A DNA stretch of 53,144 nucleotides from DATBLE01 sp038248655 (GCA_038248655.1 JBBRXG010000007.1:1-53144); one strand, 5' to 3'; shown: positions 1 through 9,587, counted from the stretch's first letter. Numbers and translations: made by a program. Notes: generated from the letters alone by a model not told the origin.

Positions 1-68
1 ACCCCTGACATGTGCCCTCCGGGCGTGGTCGCTTTCGGCGCAACCGCGGCGTCATGCGAGCCCATGTT

Positions 69-113
69 CAATCCGGCCATGGCAGGGGTCTGACCCCTGC
101 CATGGCCGGATTG
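69..113. repeat. Perfect inverted repeat, 22-nt arms, core GGGGTCtGACCCC
   Basis: Two 22-nt arms (69-90 and 92-113) are exact reverse complements around a single T at 91. The centre GGGGTC-T-GACCCC matches the palindrome at 6753-6767. No T-run follows, so it is not a classic terminator. It could be a REP/MITE-like element downstream of mvaB. Bases 1-160 otherwise hold no gene I can support. Confidence 0.85.
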
Positions 114-160
114 GGCGATCACGACCGACCGGGTCACGACTCTCGAGGCTTCCGCCCAGA

Positions 161-1036
161 TCAGGCCCGGTAGACGCGCCCGGGCAGCTCCCGGCCGAGA
201 ACGCCCTCCGTCCAGCGCGCGACGCCGATCAGAGCATCGAGGTCGATCCCCGTCTCGACCCCCTCTCCGTGTAGGAGGTAGACGAGGTCCTCGGTGGCGA
301 CATTGCCGGTCGAGCGGGGCGCGAACGGACAGCCGCCCAGGCCGCCGACCGACGCGTCCAGCACCGTCGCTCCCGCCTCGAGCGCGGCGAGCGCGCTCGC
401 CGGGGCCGTGCCACGGGTGTCGTGGAGATGCGCGCCGGTGGGACGACCAAGCCTCGCCGTCTCCGCAACCAGTGCACGCACCTGCCGCGGCACCGCCACC
501 CCGATCGTGTCCGCCAGGACGACCTCGTCGGCGGCGTCGAGCCGGTCGGCGATCGCCAGCACCCGGCCCGGGTCGACTGACCCCTCGAACGGGCAGCCGA
601 AGGCGACGCTGATCGTCACCGTCGCACGGCGGCCGTCGGCGTGCGCACGCTCGATGATGCGCCCGCAGGCGGCGATCGACTCCTCGACGGACTGGTTCGC
701 GTTCCGCAGGTTGAACGTCTCGGTCGCGCCCAGCGTCAGGTGCACCTCCTCCAGGCCCGTCGCGGCGAGCCGGTCGTAGCCCGGCTCGTTCAGGACGAGC
801 CCGGCATACACCGTGGGAACACGCTGACGCCTGTCCCTGTGCAGGGCGGCGACCACCTCCTCGGCCCCCTCCATCTGCGGGACGAGGTCGCCGCGCACGA
901 AGCTGACTGCCTCGACTCGAGGCACTGCCGCCGCGGCGAGCCGGTTGCAGAGCTCGGCCCGCGCGGCCGGCGGGAGCACGTCGGGCTCGTTCTGGAGCCC
1001 GTCGCGCGGCCCGACGTCGCAGATCGTGACGCGCAT
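161..1036 (-). CDS. mvaB: Hydroxymethylglutaryl-CoA lyase
   Basis: Cleaves HMG-CoA to acetoacetate and acetyl-CoA, the last step of leucine catabolism, in the cytosol. The 291-residue protein is full length for the HMGL-like TIM barrel. Motif DVGPRDGLQNE (residues 7-17) supplies the catalytic Arg/Asp and metal ligand. HLHDTRG near 205 supplies the metal-binding histidines. SVGGLGGCPFAPRSTGN near 231 carries the signature cysteine, followed by VATEDLVYLL. Start is ATG; no clear Shine-Dalgarno or -10 is seen. It lies 113 bp downstream of mmsA on the same strand, with a strong hairpin between, so it may be transcribed separately. 3-Hydroxy-3-methyl or related acyl-CoA lyases share the fold, but the signature favours HMG-CoA lyase. 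Confidence 0.93.
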   Translation of the reverse strand: MRVTICDVGPRDGLQNEPDVLPPAARAELCNRLAAAAVPRVEAVSFVRGDLVPQMEGAEEVVAALHRDRRQRVPTVYAGLVLNEPGYDRLAATGLEEVHLTLGATETFNLRNANQSVEESIAACGRIIERAHADGRRATVTISVAFGCPFEGSVDPGRVLAIADRLDAADEVVLADTIGVAVPRQVRALVAETARLGRPTGAHLHDTRGTAPASALAALEAGATVLDASVGGLGGCPFAPRSTGNVATEDLVYLLHGEGVETGIDLDALIGVARWTEGVLGRELPGRVYRA

Positions 1037-1116
1037 TCTCAGACGTCGCCGCGACAGACACGGCGGGCGCGGCTCCGAGCGGTCGCTGGGGTGCTAACGG
1101 CCAGGGGAAGGGGGTA

Positions 1117-1145
1117 CACGGGGGAAACCGGCTGTTTCCCCCGTG
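1117..1145 (-). terminator. Stem-loop downstream of mmsA
   Basis: Perfect 12-bp stem (1117-1128 with 1134-1145) and a 5-nt loop, ending 5 bp past the mmsA stop on the minus strand. The stem is very G/C rich but has no U-run, so termination is inferred from position. It separates mmsA from mvaB. Confidence 0.6.
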
Positions 1146-1149
1146 CTCA

Positions 1150-2667
<1,518 letters not shown>

Positions 2668-2687
2668 CCTGCCCTCCTAGCTCACCA

Positions 2688-2698
2688 GTGCCGGGCAC
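2688..2698. repeat. Short palindrome GTGCCgGGCAC
   Basis: Five-base arms around G, extended with one mismatch by CCA/CGG outside. It lies in the mmsA/aminotransferase divergent promoter region. The same GTGCCnGGCAC core occurs twice at 10567-10627. It may be an operator or a REP-like element. Confidence 0.5.
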
Positions 2699-2731
2699 CG
2701 GTACGACGTGTGGCGCTCTCAGCCTAGCGCG

Positions 2732-2737
2732 TAGGAT
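2732..2737 (+). promoter_or_regulatory. -10 box TAGGAT, leaderless start
   Basis: TAGGAT ends 7 nt before the ATG at 2745, placing the likely transcription start on the start codon. No SD is present. Confidence 0.7.
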
Positions 2738-2744
2738 TCGCCCG

Positions 2745-4100
2745 ATGGCCGTCACGGAGTCGAGGCAGGCCGAGGGCGAGCAGGTCGTCGCCGACGACCG
2801 CCGGTACCTGATCCACTCGTGGTCGGTGCAGTCGGCGCTGAAGCCGCTGCCGGTCGCAGGTGCCGAGGGCCGCTACTTCTGGGACTACACCGGCAAGCGC
2901 TACCTCGACTTCGCCTCGCAGCTCGTCAACGTCTCGATCGGCCACCAGCATCCGAAGCTCGTCGCGGCGATCAAGGAGCAGGCCGACCGCCTCTGCACGA
3001 TCGCCCCGGGAATGGCGAACGACAGGCGGTCGGAGCTCGGCCGGCTGATCGCCGAGGTGATGCCCGGCGACCTGAACCGGACGTTCTTCACGAACGGCGG
3101 CGCCGAGGCGAACGAGAACGCGATCAAGCTCGCCCGCTGGGTCACCGGCCGCGAGAAGGTGATCGCACGGTACCGCTCCTACCACGGCGCGACGGCCGGG
3201 GCGATCACGATCACGGGCGACCCGCGACGCTGGTTCGCCGAGCCCGGGATCCCCGGCGTCGTGCGCATGTTCGACCCGTACACCTACCGCTGCCCGGCCG
3301 GCCACCCGGACCCCTGCCCGGTGTGCACCGGCGCGCCGCACCTCGAGGAGATCCTGATGTACGAGGGGCCGCACACCGTCGCCGCGGTGATCCTCGAGAC
3401 CGTGACCGGGACGAACGGGATCATCGTCCCGCCCGACGGCTACCTCCGGTCGATCCGCGAGGTCTGCGACCGGCACGGCATCCTGCTGATCTGCGACGAG
3501 GTGATGGCCGGCTGGGGCCGGACCGGCCGCTGGTTCGCCGTCGACCACTGGGACGTCGTCCCCGACGTGATCACGACCGCGAAGGGAATCAACTCCGGCT
3601 ACGTCCCGCTCGGCGCGATGACCGTCCGCAACCACGTCTACGAGGCGATCAAGGACCGGTTCTTCGCCGGCGGGCTCACCTACTCGGGGCATCCACTCGC
3701 CTGTGCGGTCGCCGTCGCGTCGATCGAGGCCTTCCGTGACGAGGGCATCGTCGAGAACGCCGCCGAGCTGGGAGCCCACCTCGCGGAAGAGCTTCCGAAG
3801 CTCGCCGAGCGTCATCCGTCGATCGGAGAGATCCGCGGCCTCGGCCTCTTCTGGGGGCTCGAGCTCGTCCGCAACCGCGAGACGCGAGAGCCGCTCGTTC
3901 CGTTCAACGGCGGCGGGGAGGCGCTCGAGCCGGTCACGAGGATGATGAAAGCGGCGCTCGAGCGCGGCCTCTTCCCGTTCATCCACTGGAACGTGTTCAC
4001 GATCGTCCCACCCTTGACGATCACCCGCGACGAGCTCGGCGAGGGCCTCGAGATCCTCGACGAGGTGCTCGCGATCGCAGACGAGTACTCCGCCGGGTAG
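2745..4100 (+). CDS. Class III (omega) aminotransferase
   Basis: PLP-dependent transaminase of fold type I, 451 residues. Motifs in order: TNGGAEANENAIKLAR (about 121-136, cofactor phosphate binding), RSYHGATAGA near 146, ICDEVMAGWGRTGRW with Asp251 that pairs with the PLP ring nitrogen, and the Schiff-base lysine K280 in TTAKGINSGYVPLGA. The substrate is probably an amine or beta-amino acid with pyruvate or a similar acceptor. Divergent mmsA suggests beta-alanine or 3-aminoisobutyrate, whose semialdehyde MmsA would take (inference). An open frame continues upstream to 2448 but is antisense to mmsA. The start at 2745 is set by the -10 box 7 nt before it and by the N-terminus of the family. 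Taurine- or other omega-aminotransferase activity is possible. Confidence 0.88.
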   Translation: MAVTESRQAEGEQVVADDRRYLIHSWSVQSALKPLPVAGAEGRYFWDYTGKRYLDFASQLVNVSIGHQHPKLVAAIKEQADRLCTIAPGMANDRRSELGRLIAEVMPGDLNRTFFTNGGAEANENAIKLARWVTGREKVIARYRSYHGATAGAITITGDPRRWFAEPGIPGVVRMFDPYTYRCPAGHPDPCPVCTGAPHLEEILMYEGPHTVAAVILETVTGTNGIIVPPDGYLRSIREVCDRHGILLICDEVMAGWGRTGRWFAVDHWDVVPDVITTAKGINSGYVPLGAMTVRNHVYEAIKDRFFAGGLTYSGHPLACAVAVASIEAFRDEGIVENAAELGAHLAEELPKLAERHPSIGEIRGLGLFWGLELVRNRETREPLVPFNGGGEALEPVTRMMKAALERGLFPFIHWNVFTIVPPLTITRDELGEGLEILDEVLAIADEYSAG

Positions 4101-4116
4101 CCGCGCCACGCTGCGT

Positions 4117-4122
4117 TAGCCT
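4117..4122 (+). promoter_or_regulatory. -10 box TAGCCT, leaderless start
   Basis: TAGCCT ends 6 nt before the ATG at 4129; no SD lies between. Confidence 0.6.
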
Positions 4123-4128
4123 GCTGCG

Positions 4129-6249
4129 ATGAGCCCGACGGGCGACCGGGGGCGGCGGTTGCCCGCACGGCCCTGGCTGGGCGTAGCGGCGATCGTCGCC
4201 GGCTCGTCCGCGCTGCTCGCGGTCGGCACCGTCCGCGTGAAGGAGTGGGTGGTGATGACCGACGAGCTCCTCTACTCGAAGCTCGCCGACCACACAGGGC
4301 ACACCGGGTCTCCGCTGCCCGTACTGCACGGCGACCACGTCGGCTTCCTCGGGGTCGTCTACCCGCTCCTCCTCGCACCGTTCTACGGGGCGCTCGACCC
4401 GGTCGGCGCGTTCGAGGCGGCGCACGTGGTCAACGCGGTCCTGATCGCGAGCGCCGCGATCCCGGCCTTCATCCTCGGGCGGCGGGTGGCGCCGGCCGCC
4501 TGCGCGCTCGCCGTCTCGCTGCTCGTGGTCGCGGTGCCGTGGGCGGTGTCGAGCGCGTTCGTGATGTCCGAGCCGGCCGCGTACCCCGTCTTCCTCTGGG
4601 CCGTGCTCGCCTGCCACGCGGCGCTCGCAGAGCCCTCGCCCGCTCGCGATGCGCTCGCGATCGGGGGGCTCGGGCTGGCGTTCTTCACGCGCCCCCAGTT
4701 TCTGTTCCTCGCCGCCGTCCTGCTCCTCGCCGCGCTCGTCGTCGACGGCCCGCGAAGGGCCTTCGCCCGTCACCCGGTCCTGGCCGGCGCCTCCGCGGTC
4801 GCGATCGCCGTCGTCGTGCCGCTGAGCGCGCTCGGGCAGGCGCACCGGCTGCTCGGCGACTACGGAGTGACGGCGACCCGGGGCTCGCTCCTCCCGTCGA
4901 CCGTCTGGAAGTCGGCCGCACTCCACCTGGACGTGCTCGCCGTCGGTCTGGGCGTGCTTCCTTTCCTGCTCGGCGCCGGCTGGGCGTACTCGAGCCTGGC
5001 GAGCCGATCCCGCCGCCTGCGGGCCCTGGCCGCGCTCACGGCCGCGTCGCTCCCCCTCCTGGCGCTCGAGACCGCCTCGTACGACGTCCGCTTCGGCGGC
5101 GCCGGCACGATCCGCGACCGGTACCTCTTCTACCTCGCGCCGCTGCTCCTGCTCGCAACGGCGGCGAGCCTCGGCCAGGAGCGTCTGCCGCTGGCCGGGA
5201 TCGCGGGCGCGACCGTGTTCTTCGCCGCGACGGTCGCCCTCGCCGACTTCGTCCCGGTCCCGGGTCTCCTCGTCGACTCGCCCCAGGCGGTTCTGAACGG
5301 CGTCATCCACGACGAATCTGCAGGCCTGCCGGCCGGCGTCTTCGTCGCCGTGTGCGGCATCCTGCTCGGCGTGATCTCGATCGCGCTCGCCTGGGTTCCG
5401 CGGCCCGCTGCGACGCTCGGAGTCGCTCTCGCGACCTTCGCGTTCGGCGCGAGCGTCGCCGGCTACGCGTTCGAGCGCCTGCTCACCAGCCGTACGGTCA
5501 GCGGCGTTGCCGTCACCGGCCAGCCGCGCGTCCGGGACTGGGTCGACCGCGTCTCGGCGGGACCGGTCGCCGCGCTCGCGTACCCCGTCTCTCGCGACTG
5601 GGCGCAGAGCGCGGTCGCCTGGTGGGACGCCGAGTTCTGGAACCACACGGTCCGGCGCGCGCTCGTCGGGCCGGGCGGCCCGTTCACCTATACGCCGTTT
5701 CCGACGACCGCGCTCCGGTTCGACGCCGAGCACGGCCGGTTCGAGGGCACGGAGCACGCGCCGCCGTACGTGCTCGCCGCCGAGGGCGACTCGCGCTTCA
5801 TGCTCACCGGGGCGCAGACGGCCGCCAACGCGGGTCTCGTCCTCCTCGCCGTCGAACGACCGTACCGCGCCCGCTGGGCGACCGACGGCCTCGACCCGGA
5901 CGGGTGGACGAGGCCGAGCCATGCCGCCACCGTCCGCGTGTATGCCGAGCCGGGCGAAGCCTCGCAGCGGGTCCGGGTGGCCGTCTCCCTCGACGCGCCG
6001 CCCGAGGCGCGGGCGCCCGTTCCGTATCGGCTCGACGGCGCATCGGGCTCGGTCGCCCCGGGAACCCGTGGGACTGCCGTGACCGAGACCTGTGTGCGGC
6101 GCGACGGTCACGCCGATCTTGCCCTGAGCGTCCCGCGCTCGGCGACGATCCCGGGCGTGCCCATCGGCCCGGTGCCCGGGCCGCTCCGCGAGGTCGGGCT
6201 CGCCGTCTCGGGCGTGGCGCTCGCCCCGACCGGTCGGAGCTGCTCCTAG
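4129..6249 (+). CDS. Polytopic membrane protein, glycosyltransferase 39 (GT-C)-like
   Basis: A 706-residue integral membrane protein. Roughly ten or more hydrophobic segments span residues 20-480, followed by a soluble domain of about 200 residues at the C-terminus. The first extracytoplasmic loop carries TDELLYSKLA (about residue 43), the acidic motif expected of GT-C lipid-phosphate-sugar transferases. A second loop has RDRYLFYLAPLLLL (about 327). This suggests transfer of a sugar from a polyprenyl phosphate to a surface acceptor, but donor and acceptor are unknown. No operon partner is obvious; it sits 28 bp after the aminotransferase and its own stop overlaps the next promoter. It could instead be a non-enzymatic membrane protein of the same fold. 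Confidence 0.65.
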   Translation: MSPTGDRGRRLPARPWLGVAAIVAGSSALLAVGTVRVKEWVVMTDELLYSKLADHTGHTGSPLPVLHGDHVGFLGVVYPLLLAPFYGALDPVGAFEAAHVVNAVLIASAAIPAFILGRRVAPAACALAVSLLVVAVPWAVSSAFVMSEPAAYPVFLWAVLACHAALAEPSPARDALAIGGLGLAFFTRPQFLFLAAVLLLAALVVDGPRRAFARHPVLAGASAVAIAVVVPLSALGQAHRLLGDYGVTATRGSLLPSTVWKSAALHLDVLAVGLGVLPFLLGAGWAYSSLASRSRRLRALAALTAASLPLLALETASYDVRFGGAGTIRDRYLFYLAPLLLLATAASLGQERLPLAGIAGATVFFAATVALADFVPVPGLLVDSPQAVLNGVIHDESAGLPAGVFVAVCGILLGVISIALAWVPRPAATLGVALATFAFGASVAGYAFERLLTSRTVSGVAVTGQPRVRDWVDRVSAGPVAALAYPVSRDWAQSAVAWWDAEFWNHTVRRALVGPGGPFTYTPFPTTALRFDAEHGRFEGTEHAPPYVLAAEGDSRFMLTGAQTAANAGLVLLAVERPYRARWATDGLDPDGWTRPSHAATVRVYAEPGEASQRVRVAVSLDAPPEARAPVPYRLDGASGSVAPGTRGTAVTETCVRRDGHADLALSVPRSATIPGVPIGPVPGPLREVGLAVSGVALAPTGRSCS

Positions 6250-6252
6250 GAT
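6247..6252 (+). promoter_or_regulatory. -10 box TAGGAT, leaderless start
   Basis: TAGGAT ends 7 nt before the ATG at 6260. Its TAG is also the stop codon of the upstream membrane protein gene. Confidence 0.65.
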
Positions 6253-6259
6253 TCGTGGG

Positions 6260-6652
6260 ATGACCGTCTACAACGAGGGAAACCGCGCGCTGCAGGACCG
6301 CTTCGACACCCGGCGGCTGGCCGACCGGATCGACGAGCGGATCGTCCACGCGACGATCGACGACGACGACCGCGCCTTCATCGAGCGCTGCGACATGTTC
6401 TTCATCGCCACCGCCGACGGCGAGGGCCGCCCGCAGTGCTCGTACAAGGGCGGCGACCCCGGCTTCGTCCGCGTGCTCGACGAGCGGACGATCGCGTTTC
6501 CGGTCTACGACGGAAACGGGATGTACCTGACCGCCGGCAATGCGCTCGTCAACCCCCACGTCGGCCTCCTGTTCGACTTCGAGCGCCGCCGGCGGATGCG
6601 GCTGAACGGCACCGCCTCCGTCGCCGCCGACGACCGGCTGCTCGCGGACTAG
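6260..6652 (+). CDS. Pyridoxamine 5'-phosphate oxidase-like FMN-binding protein, C-terminally truncated
   Basis: Split-barrel flavin-binding fold. Recognisable parts: MTVYNEGNRALQDRFDTRR at the N-terminus, RCDMFFIATADGEGRPQCSYKGGDPGFVRV (about 50-78, FMN-binding strand pair) and YDGNGMYLTAGNALVNPHVGLLF. The protein stops at residue 130 just after DDRLLAD. Relatives continue for roughly 60 more residues (VRVREVFPNCPRYIH type), so the C-terminal part seems lost. The stop TAG shares a base with the GTG of a dehydrogenase stub, suggesting a deletion joined the two. It may bind FMN or F420-like cofactor for redox of small molecules; the physiological substrate is unknown. Confidence 0.75.
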   Translation: MTVYNEGNRALQDRFDTRRLADRIDERIVHATIDDDDRAFIERCDMFFIATADGEGRPQCSYKGGDPGFVRVLDERTIAFPVYDGNGMYLTAGNALVNPHVGLLFDFERRRRMRLNGTASVAADDRLLAD

Positions 6653-6786
6653 TGCCCCGCGTCTTCGCATCGCGCCGGTTTCCGGACCGGGTGCGGGCGG
6701 AGCTCGAGCGCTCGTTCGAGCTCCAGCGGCACGACTCCGAGTGGCCGCTTCCCGGGGTCAGACCCCGTGACGAGAGTGTGACGTGA
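6652..6786 (+). pseudogene. N-terminal stub of a D-2-hydroxyacid dehydrogenase-like gene
   Basis: Translation from GTG gives MPRVFASRRFPDRVRAELE, resembling the first residues of glyoxylate/D-2-hydroxyacid dehydrogenases (MPRVFVxRRLP...). After about 36 codons the frame runs into the palindrome at 6753-6767 and ends at a TGA overlapping the next gene's start. No catalytic or NAD-binding part remains. The homology call is by eye and rests on a short stretch. Confidence 0.5.
6753..6767. repeat. Palindrome CGGGGTCaGACCCCG
   Basis: Seven-base perfect arms around A6760. It has the same core as the 69-113 hairpin and lies at the point where dehydrogenase-like coding sequence stops. Confidence 0.75.
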
Positions 6787-7871
6787 ACTCGGAGCGCCTG
6801 CGCATCGGCCTGATCAGCCCGGTCTGGTTCCCGGTTCCGCCGACGGGGTACGGCGGGATCGAGTGGATCGTCTGGCTGCTGGCCGACGGGCTCGTCGACG
6901 CAGGCCACGACGTCACGCTCTTCGCCTCCGGCGACTCGCACACGAAGGCGGCGCTCGCCTCCGTCTTCGAGACCGCGCCCAGCGCTCGCATCGGGCAGAC
7001 GCTGCCCGAGCTGCAGCACTGCCTCGCGTGCTACGCGCGCGCGGACGAGTTCGACGTGATCAATGACCACTCTGGCCTGCCTGCGGCTGCGATCGGCGGG
7101 CTCCTCGACAGTCCGATCCTCCACACCGTTCACGGCCCGCTCGACGGCGAGGGCGGCGCGATCTACGACCAGATCGCCCAGGTTGCCCCCGGGATCGGGT
7201 TGATCTCGATCTCGATGAACCAGCGCAAGCCGAGGCCGGACCTCCCGTGGGTGGCGAACTGTCCGAACGCGCTCGACTTCTCGCTCTACCCGGTCAAGCC
7301 GCATCGCGGCGACTACCTCCTCTTCCTCGGACGAATGAGCCCGGACAAGGGCTGCCACCGCGCGATCGACGTCGCGGTCACCTCCGGCCTCCCGCTGAAG
7401 ATCGCCGGCAAGAACCGTGAGCCGCCCGAGCGTCAATACTTCGAAGAGTTCGTCGCCCCGCACCTCTCCGACCAGATCGAGTACATGGGAGAGGTCACCC
7501 ACGGGGAGAAGGTGGAGCTGCTCCAGGATGCCCGCGCGACGCTGTTTCCGATCGAGTGGGAAGAGCCGTTCGGCCTGGTGATGATCGAGTCGATGGCGTG
7601 CGGAACGCCCGTGATCGCGACCCGACGGGGCGCGGTGCCGGAGGTGATCGAGCACGGCCGGAGCGGAGTGATCGTCGACGACTACCGGCTGATGGCGGAG
7701 GCGATCGAGGATGCCGACAGGCTCGACCCGTTGGAGCTCGTCAGCTACGCCGCCGAGCACTTCTCTCCGGAGCGGATGGTCGCGGACTATCTGGGCGCAT
7801 TTCGCTCGGTCCTCGAGGAGGGCCCGGCGCTTCCCGCGCCGCGCCGACAGACCAGGGGGCGGGGCGGCTAG
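6783..7871 (+). CDS. GT4-family glycosyltransferase
   Basis: GT-B fold glycosyltransferase of 362 residues, retaining type. The N-terminal domain has the glycine-rich start PVWFPVPPTGYGGIEWIV (about 13-30), with Rossmann helices and HTVHGPLDGEGG near 118. The C-terminal domain begins at YLLFLGRMSPDKG (about 178-190). It carries the nucleotide-sugar EX7E-type motif FPIEWEEPFGLVMIESMACGTPVIA near 257-281 and GAVPEVIEHGRSG. It likely adds a hexose to a lipid, glycan or small molecule in the cytoplasm; donor and acceptor are not predictable. The GTG start overlaps the dehydrogenase stub's stop by GTGA. The first residues RIGLISPVWFPVPP fit the family's true N-terminus. Confidence 0.88.
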   Translation: MNSERLRIGLISPVWFPVPPTGYGGIEWIVWLLADGLVDAGHDVTLFASGDSHTKAALASVFETAPSARIGQTLPELQHCLACYARADEFDVINDHSGLPAAAIGGLLDSPILHTVHGPLDGEGGAIYDQIAQVAPGIGLISISMNQRKPRPDLPWVANCPNALDFSLYPVKPHRGDYLLFLGRMSPDKGCHRAIDVAVTSGLPLKIAGKNREPPERQYFEEFVAPHLSDQIEYMGEVTHGEKVELLQDARATLFPIEWEEPFGLVMIESMACGTPVIATRRGAVPEVIEHGRSGVIVDDYRLMAEAIEDADRLDPLELVSYAAEHFSPERMVADYLGAFRSVLEEGPALPAPRRQTRGRGG

Positions 7872-7874
7872 ATT
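7869..7874 (+). promoter_or_regulatory. -10 box TAGATT, leaderless start
   Basis: TAGATT ends 6 nt before the GTG at 7881 and overlaps the preceding stop codon. Confidence 0.6.
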
Positions 7875-7880
7875 GCGGGG

Positions 7881-8114
7881 GTGGCGACCGATCCCCTGCG
7901 CGCGCTTCTCGAGCAGGCGTTCCCGGATGCGGGTGAGCTCGACGTACTCGACCGTACGGGGACGGGCGACCACTTCCAGGTGAACGTGACGAGCCCGCGC
8001 TTCGACGGGCTTCCGCTGGTCGAGCAGCACCGGCTCGTGTACGACGCGCTCGCGGAGCCGCTCGCCGACGGCACGATCCACGAGCTGCGAATCAGGACGA
8101 GGGGGACCGGATGA
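7881..8114 (+). CDS. BolA/IbaG family protein
   Basis: A 77-residue protein of the BolA fold, close to IbaG in size. Visible: LRALLEQAFPDAGELDVLDRTGTGDHFQVNVTS with the H-F-x-V strand (about 31-35) that carries the conserved histidine used with monothiol glutaredoxins to bind a [2Fe-2S] cluster. QHRLVYDALAEPLADGTIHELRIRT follows near 49-73. The next gene, a monothiol glutaredoxin, starts inside its stop codon (ATGA), so the two are translationally coupled. This is the known BolA-Grx partnership in iron-sulfur trafficking or iron sensing. The GTG start is supported by the -10 box 6 nt upstream. Confidence 0.88.
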   Translation: MATDPLRALLEQAFPDAGELDVLDRTGTGDHFQVNVTSPRFDGLPLVEQHRLVYDALAEPLADGTIHELRIRTRGTG

Positions 8115-8488
8115 GCGATCTGAGCGGAAACATCAGGCAGGTGATCGAGGGCGAGGATGTCGCTCTGTTCATGAAAGGGACTCCGCAGATGGTGATGTGC
8201 GGCAACTCACTGCGGGCGCTCGAGGCGCTTCGCCGCGCCGGTGCGCCGGTGACGACGGTCGACGTTCTCCCCGACCCGGCGATCCGGCAGGAGCTCTCGG
8301 TGCTCTCCGGATGGCCGACGATCCCGCAGGTGTTCGTCGGCGGCGAGCTGATCGGCGGCGCGGACATCGTCGAGGAGCTGGAGGCCTCGGGCGACCTCGA
8401 GCGCAGGCTCGAAGAGCAGCTCGGCGCCGGCTACCGCGACGCTCGTGACGAGAAGACGATCAGCGTCACCTCCTTCGCAACTCCCTGA
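8111..8488 (+). CDS. grxD: Monothiol glutaredoxin (Grx4 family)
   Basis: Carries or transfers [2Fe-2S] clusters together with BolA. The 125-residue protein has the class II layout: IRQVIEGEDVALFMKGTPQMVMCGNSLRALEALRRAG, with the cluster-ligand cysteine in CGNS (about residue 34), then WPTIPQVFVGGELIGGADIVEELEASGDL, including the cis-proline TIP and the GG glutathione site. The family norm is CGFS, so Phe is replaced by Asn here. Position 2 of the motif is still Gly, which keeps it in the cluster-binding class. The ATG overlaps the bolA stop. The 3' end overlaps the convergent MFS gene by 23 nt. Confidence 0.9.
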   Translation: MSDLSGNIRQVIEGEDVALFMKGTPQMVMCGNSLRALEALRRAGAPVTTVDVLPDPAIRQELSVLSGWPTIPQVFVGGELIGGADIVEELEASGDLERRLEEQLGAGYRDARDEKTISVTSFATP

Positions 8489-9587
8489 CGTCGCGCACGG
8501 CGAGGATCGGCAAGGTCGCGAGCACGACGAGCGCAGCGGCGCCGTAGAGTGTCGCGCGGGTACCGATCGCGTCGGCGATCGGTCCGGCGACGGCGAAGCC
8601 GACGGGGATCAGCGCCACGGAGCCGAGCATGTCGTAGGCGTAGACGCGCGATAGCATGTGCCCGGGGATCTGCTGCTGCATCGTCGTGTCCCAGCAGACG
8701 GCGAACACCTCGATCCCGACCCCCATTCCGAACGCGGCCGCGGCGACGACGGCAGCGTGGGCAGGCGGGCCGAGCAGGGCGACCGGCGGCGCCAGTGCGA
8801 GCACGCCGACCGTGGCGACGAGGAGCAACCGTTGCGGTCGCAGGCGCAGCATCGCCAGCCCGCCGAGAATCAGCCCGGCCGACTCGGAGGCGAGGATCGC
8901 GCCCCAGGCGCCGGCGCCGCCGTAGTGGGTCTCGGACTGCACCGGCCCGAGGACGAAGAACGCTCCGGTGTGCATCGCGTTCACGACCGAGAACTGGATC
9001 ACGATCGCCCACAGCCACCTCCTCGACCGGAACGCACGCCAGCCCTCGGCGAGCTCGGTCAGGAAGCTCGGCGTCTCCCGCTGCGCGACCGGTGGTACGT
9101 GCATCGCCGCTGCGAACGCGGCTGCGACCCCGAAGGTCGCCGCGTCGACCGCGATCGCCCAGCCCGGCCCCGCTCCGGCGACGATCCCGCCGCCGATCGC
9201 GGCTCCCGCGACCAGGCTCGAGTTGAGGGCGAGCCGCAGTAGTGCGTTCGCCTGCTGGATCATCACGGGCGGAACCGTCTGCGGAACGATCCCGGCCGAG
9301 GCCGGGAAGAAGAAGGCCGAGAAGGTGCCGTTGCACGCGCTGATCGCGACGAGGTGCCAGAGCCGGGCGTGGCCGGTGAGGAGGAGGGCGGCGACGAGAC
9401 CCTGGCTCGCCATGCTGGCGACCATCGAGGCGACCATCACCTGGTTCCGGGGCAGCCGGTCCGCCCAGATCCCCGCGATCAGCAGGAAGACGATCTGTGG
9501 TGCCGAGCGCGCCGCGAGCACGTAGCCGAGATCCGATTTCGAGCCGGTCAGGTGCAGGACCGCGAACGCGAGCGCAATCGGCGCCAT
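8466..9587 (-). CDS. MFS transporter (start codon uncertain)
   Basis: Major facilitator of about twelve membrane segments, probably an exporter of a small molecule or drug. From the ATG at 9587 the protein is 373 residues and begins in the middle of transmembrane helix 1. In the same frame upstream the sequence reads PLAEREFRLLFLGRAVSFLGN, exactly what family members have before that ATG, with no ATG, GTG or TTG available. The best candidate start is a CTG at 9683 (32 codons upstream). Other features: loop motif GIWADRLPRNQVMVAS (A-motif-like, about 41-56) and SFLTELAEGWRAFRSRRWLW in the central cytoplasmic loop. The gene follows an MBL hydrolase on the same strand. Confidence 0.82.
   Translation of the reverse strand: MAPIALAFAVLHLTGSKSDLGYVLAARSAPQIVFLLIAGIWADRLPRNQVMVASMVASMASQGLVAALLLTGHARLWHLVAISACNGTFSAFFFPASAGIVPQTVPPVMIQQANALLRLALNSSLVAGAAIGGGIVAGAGPGWAIAVDAATFGVAAAFAAAMHVPPVAQRETPSFLTELAEGWRAFRSRRWLWAIVIQFSVVNAMHTGAFFVLGPVQSETHYGGAGAWGAILASESAGLILGGLAMLRLRPQRLLLVATVGVLALAPPVALLGPPAHAAVVAAAAFGMGVGIEVFAVCWDTTMQQQIPGHMLSRVYAYDMLGSVALIPVGFAVAGPIADAIGTRATLYGAAALVVLATLPILAVRDVRELRRR

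Noticed and set aside
4021..6111. Open frame of 696 codons on the minus strand
   Set aside because: Antisense to the membrane glycosyltransferase-like gene; Arg/Glu/Gly-rich shadow with no recognisable motif.
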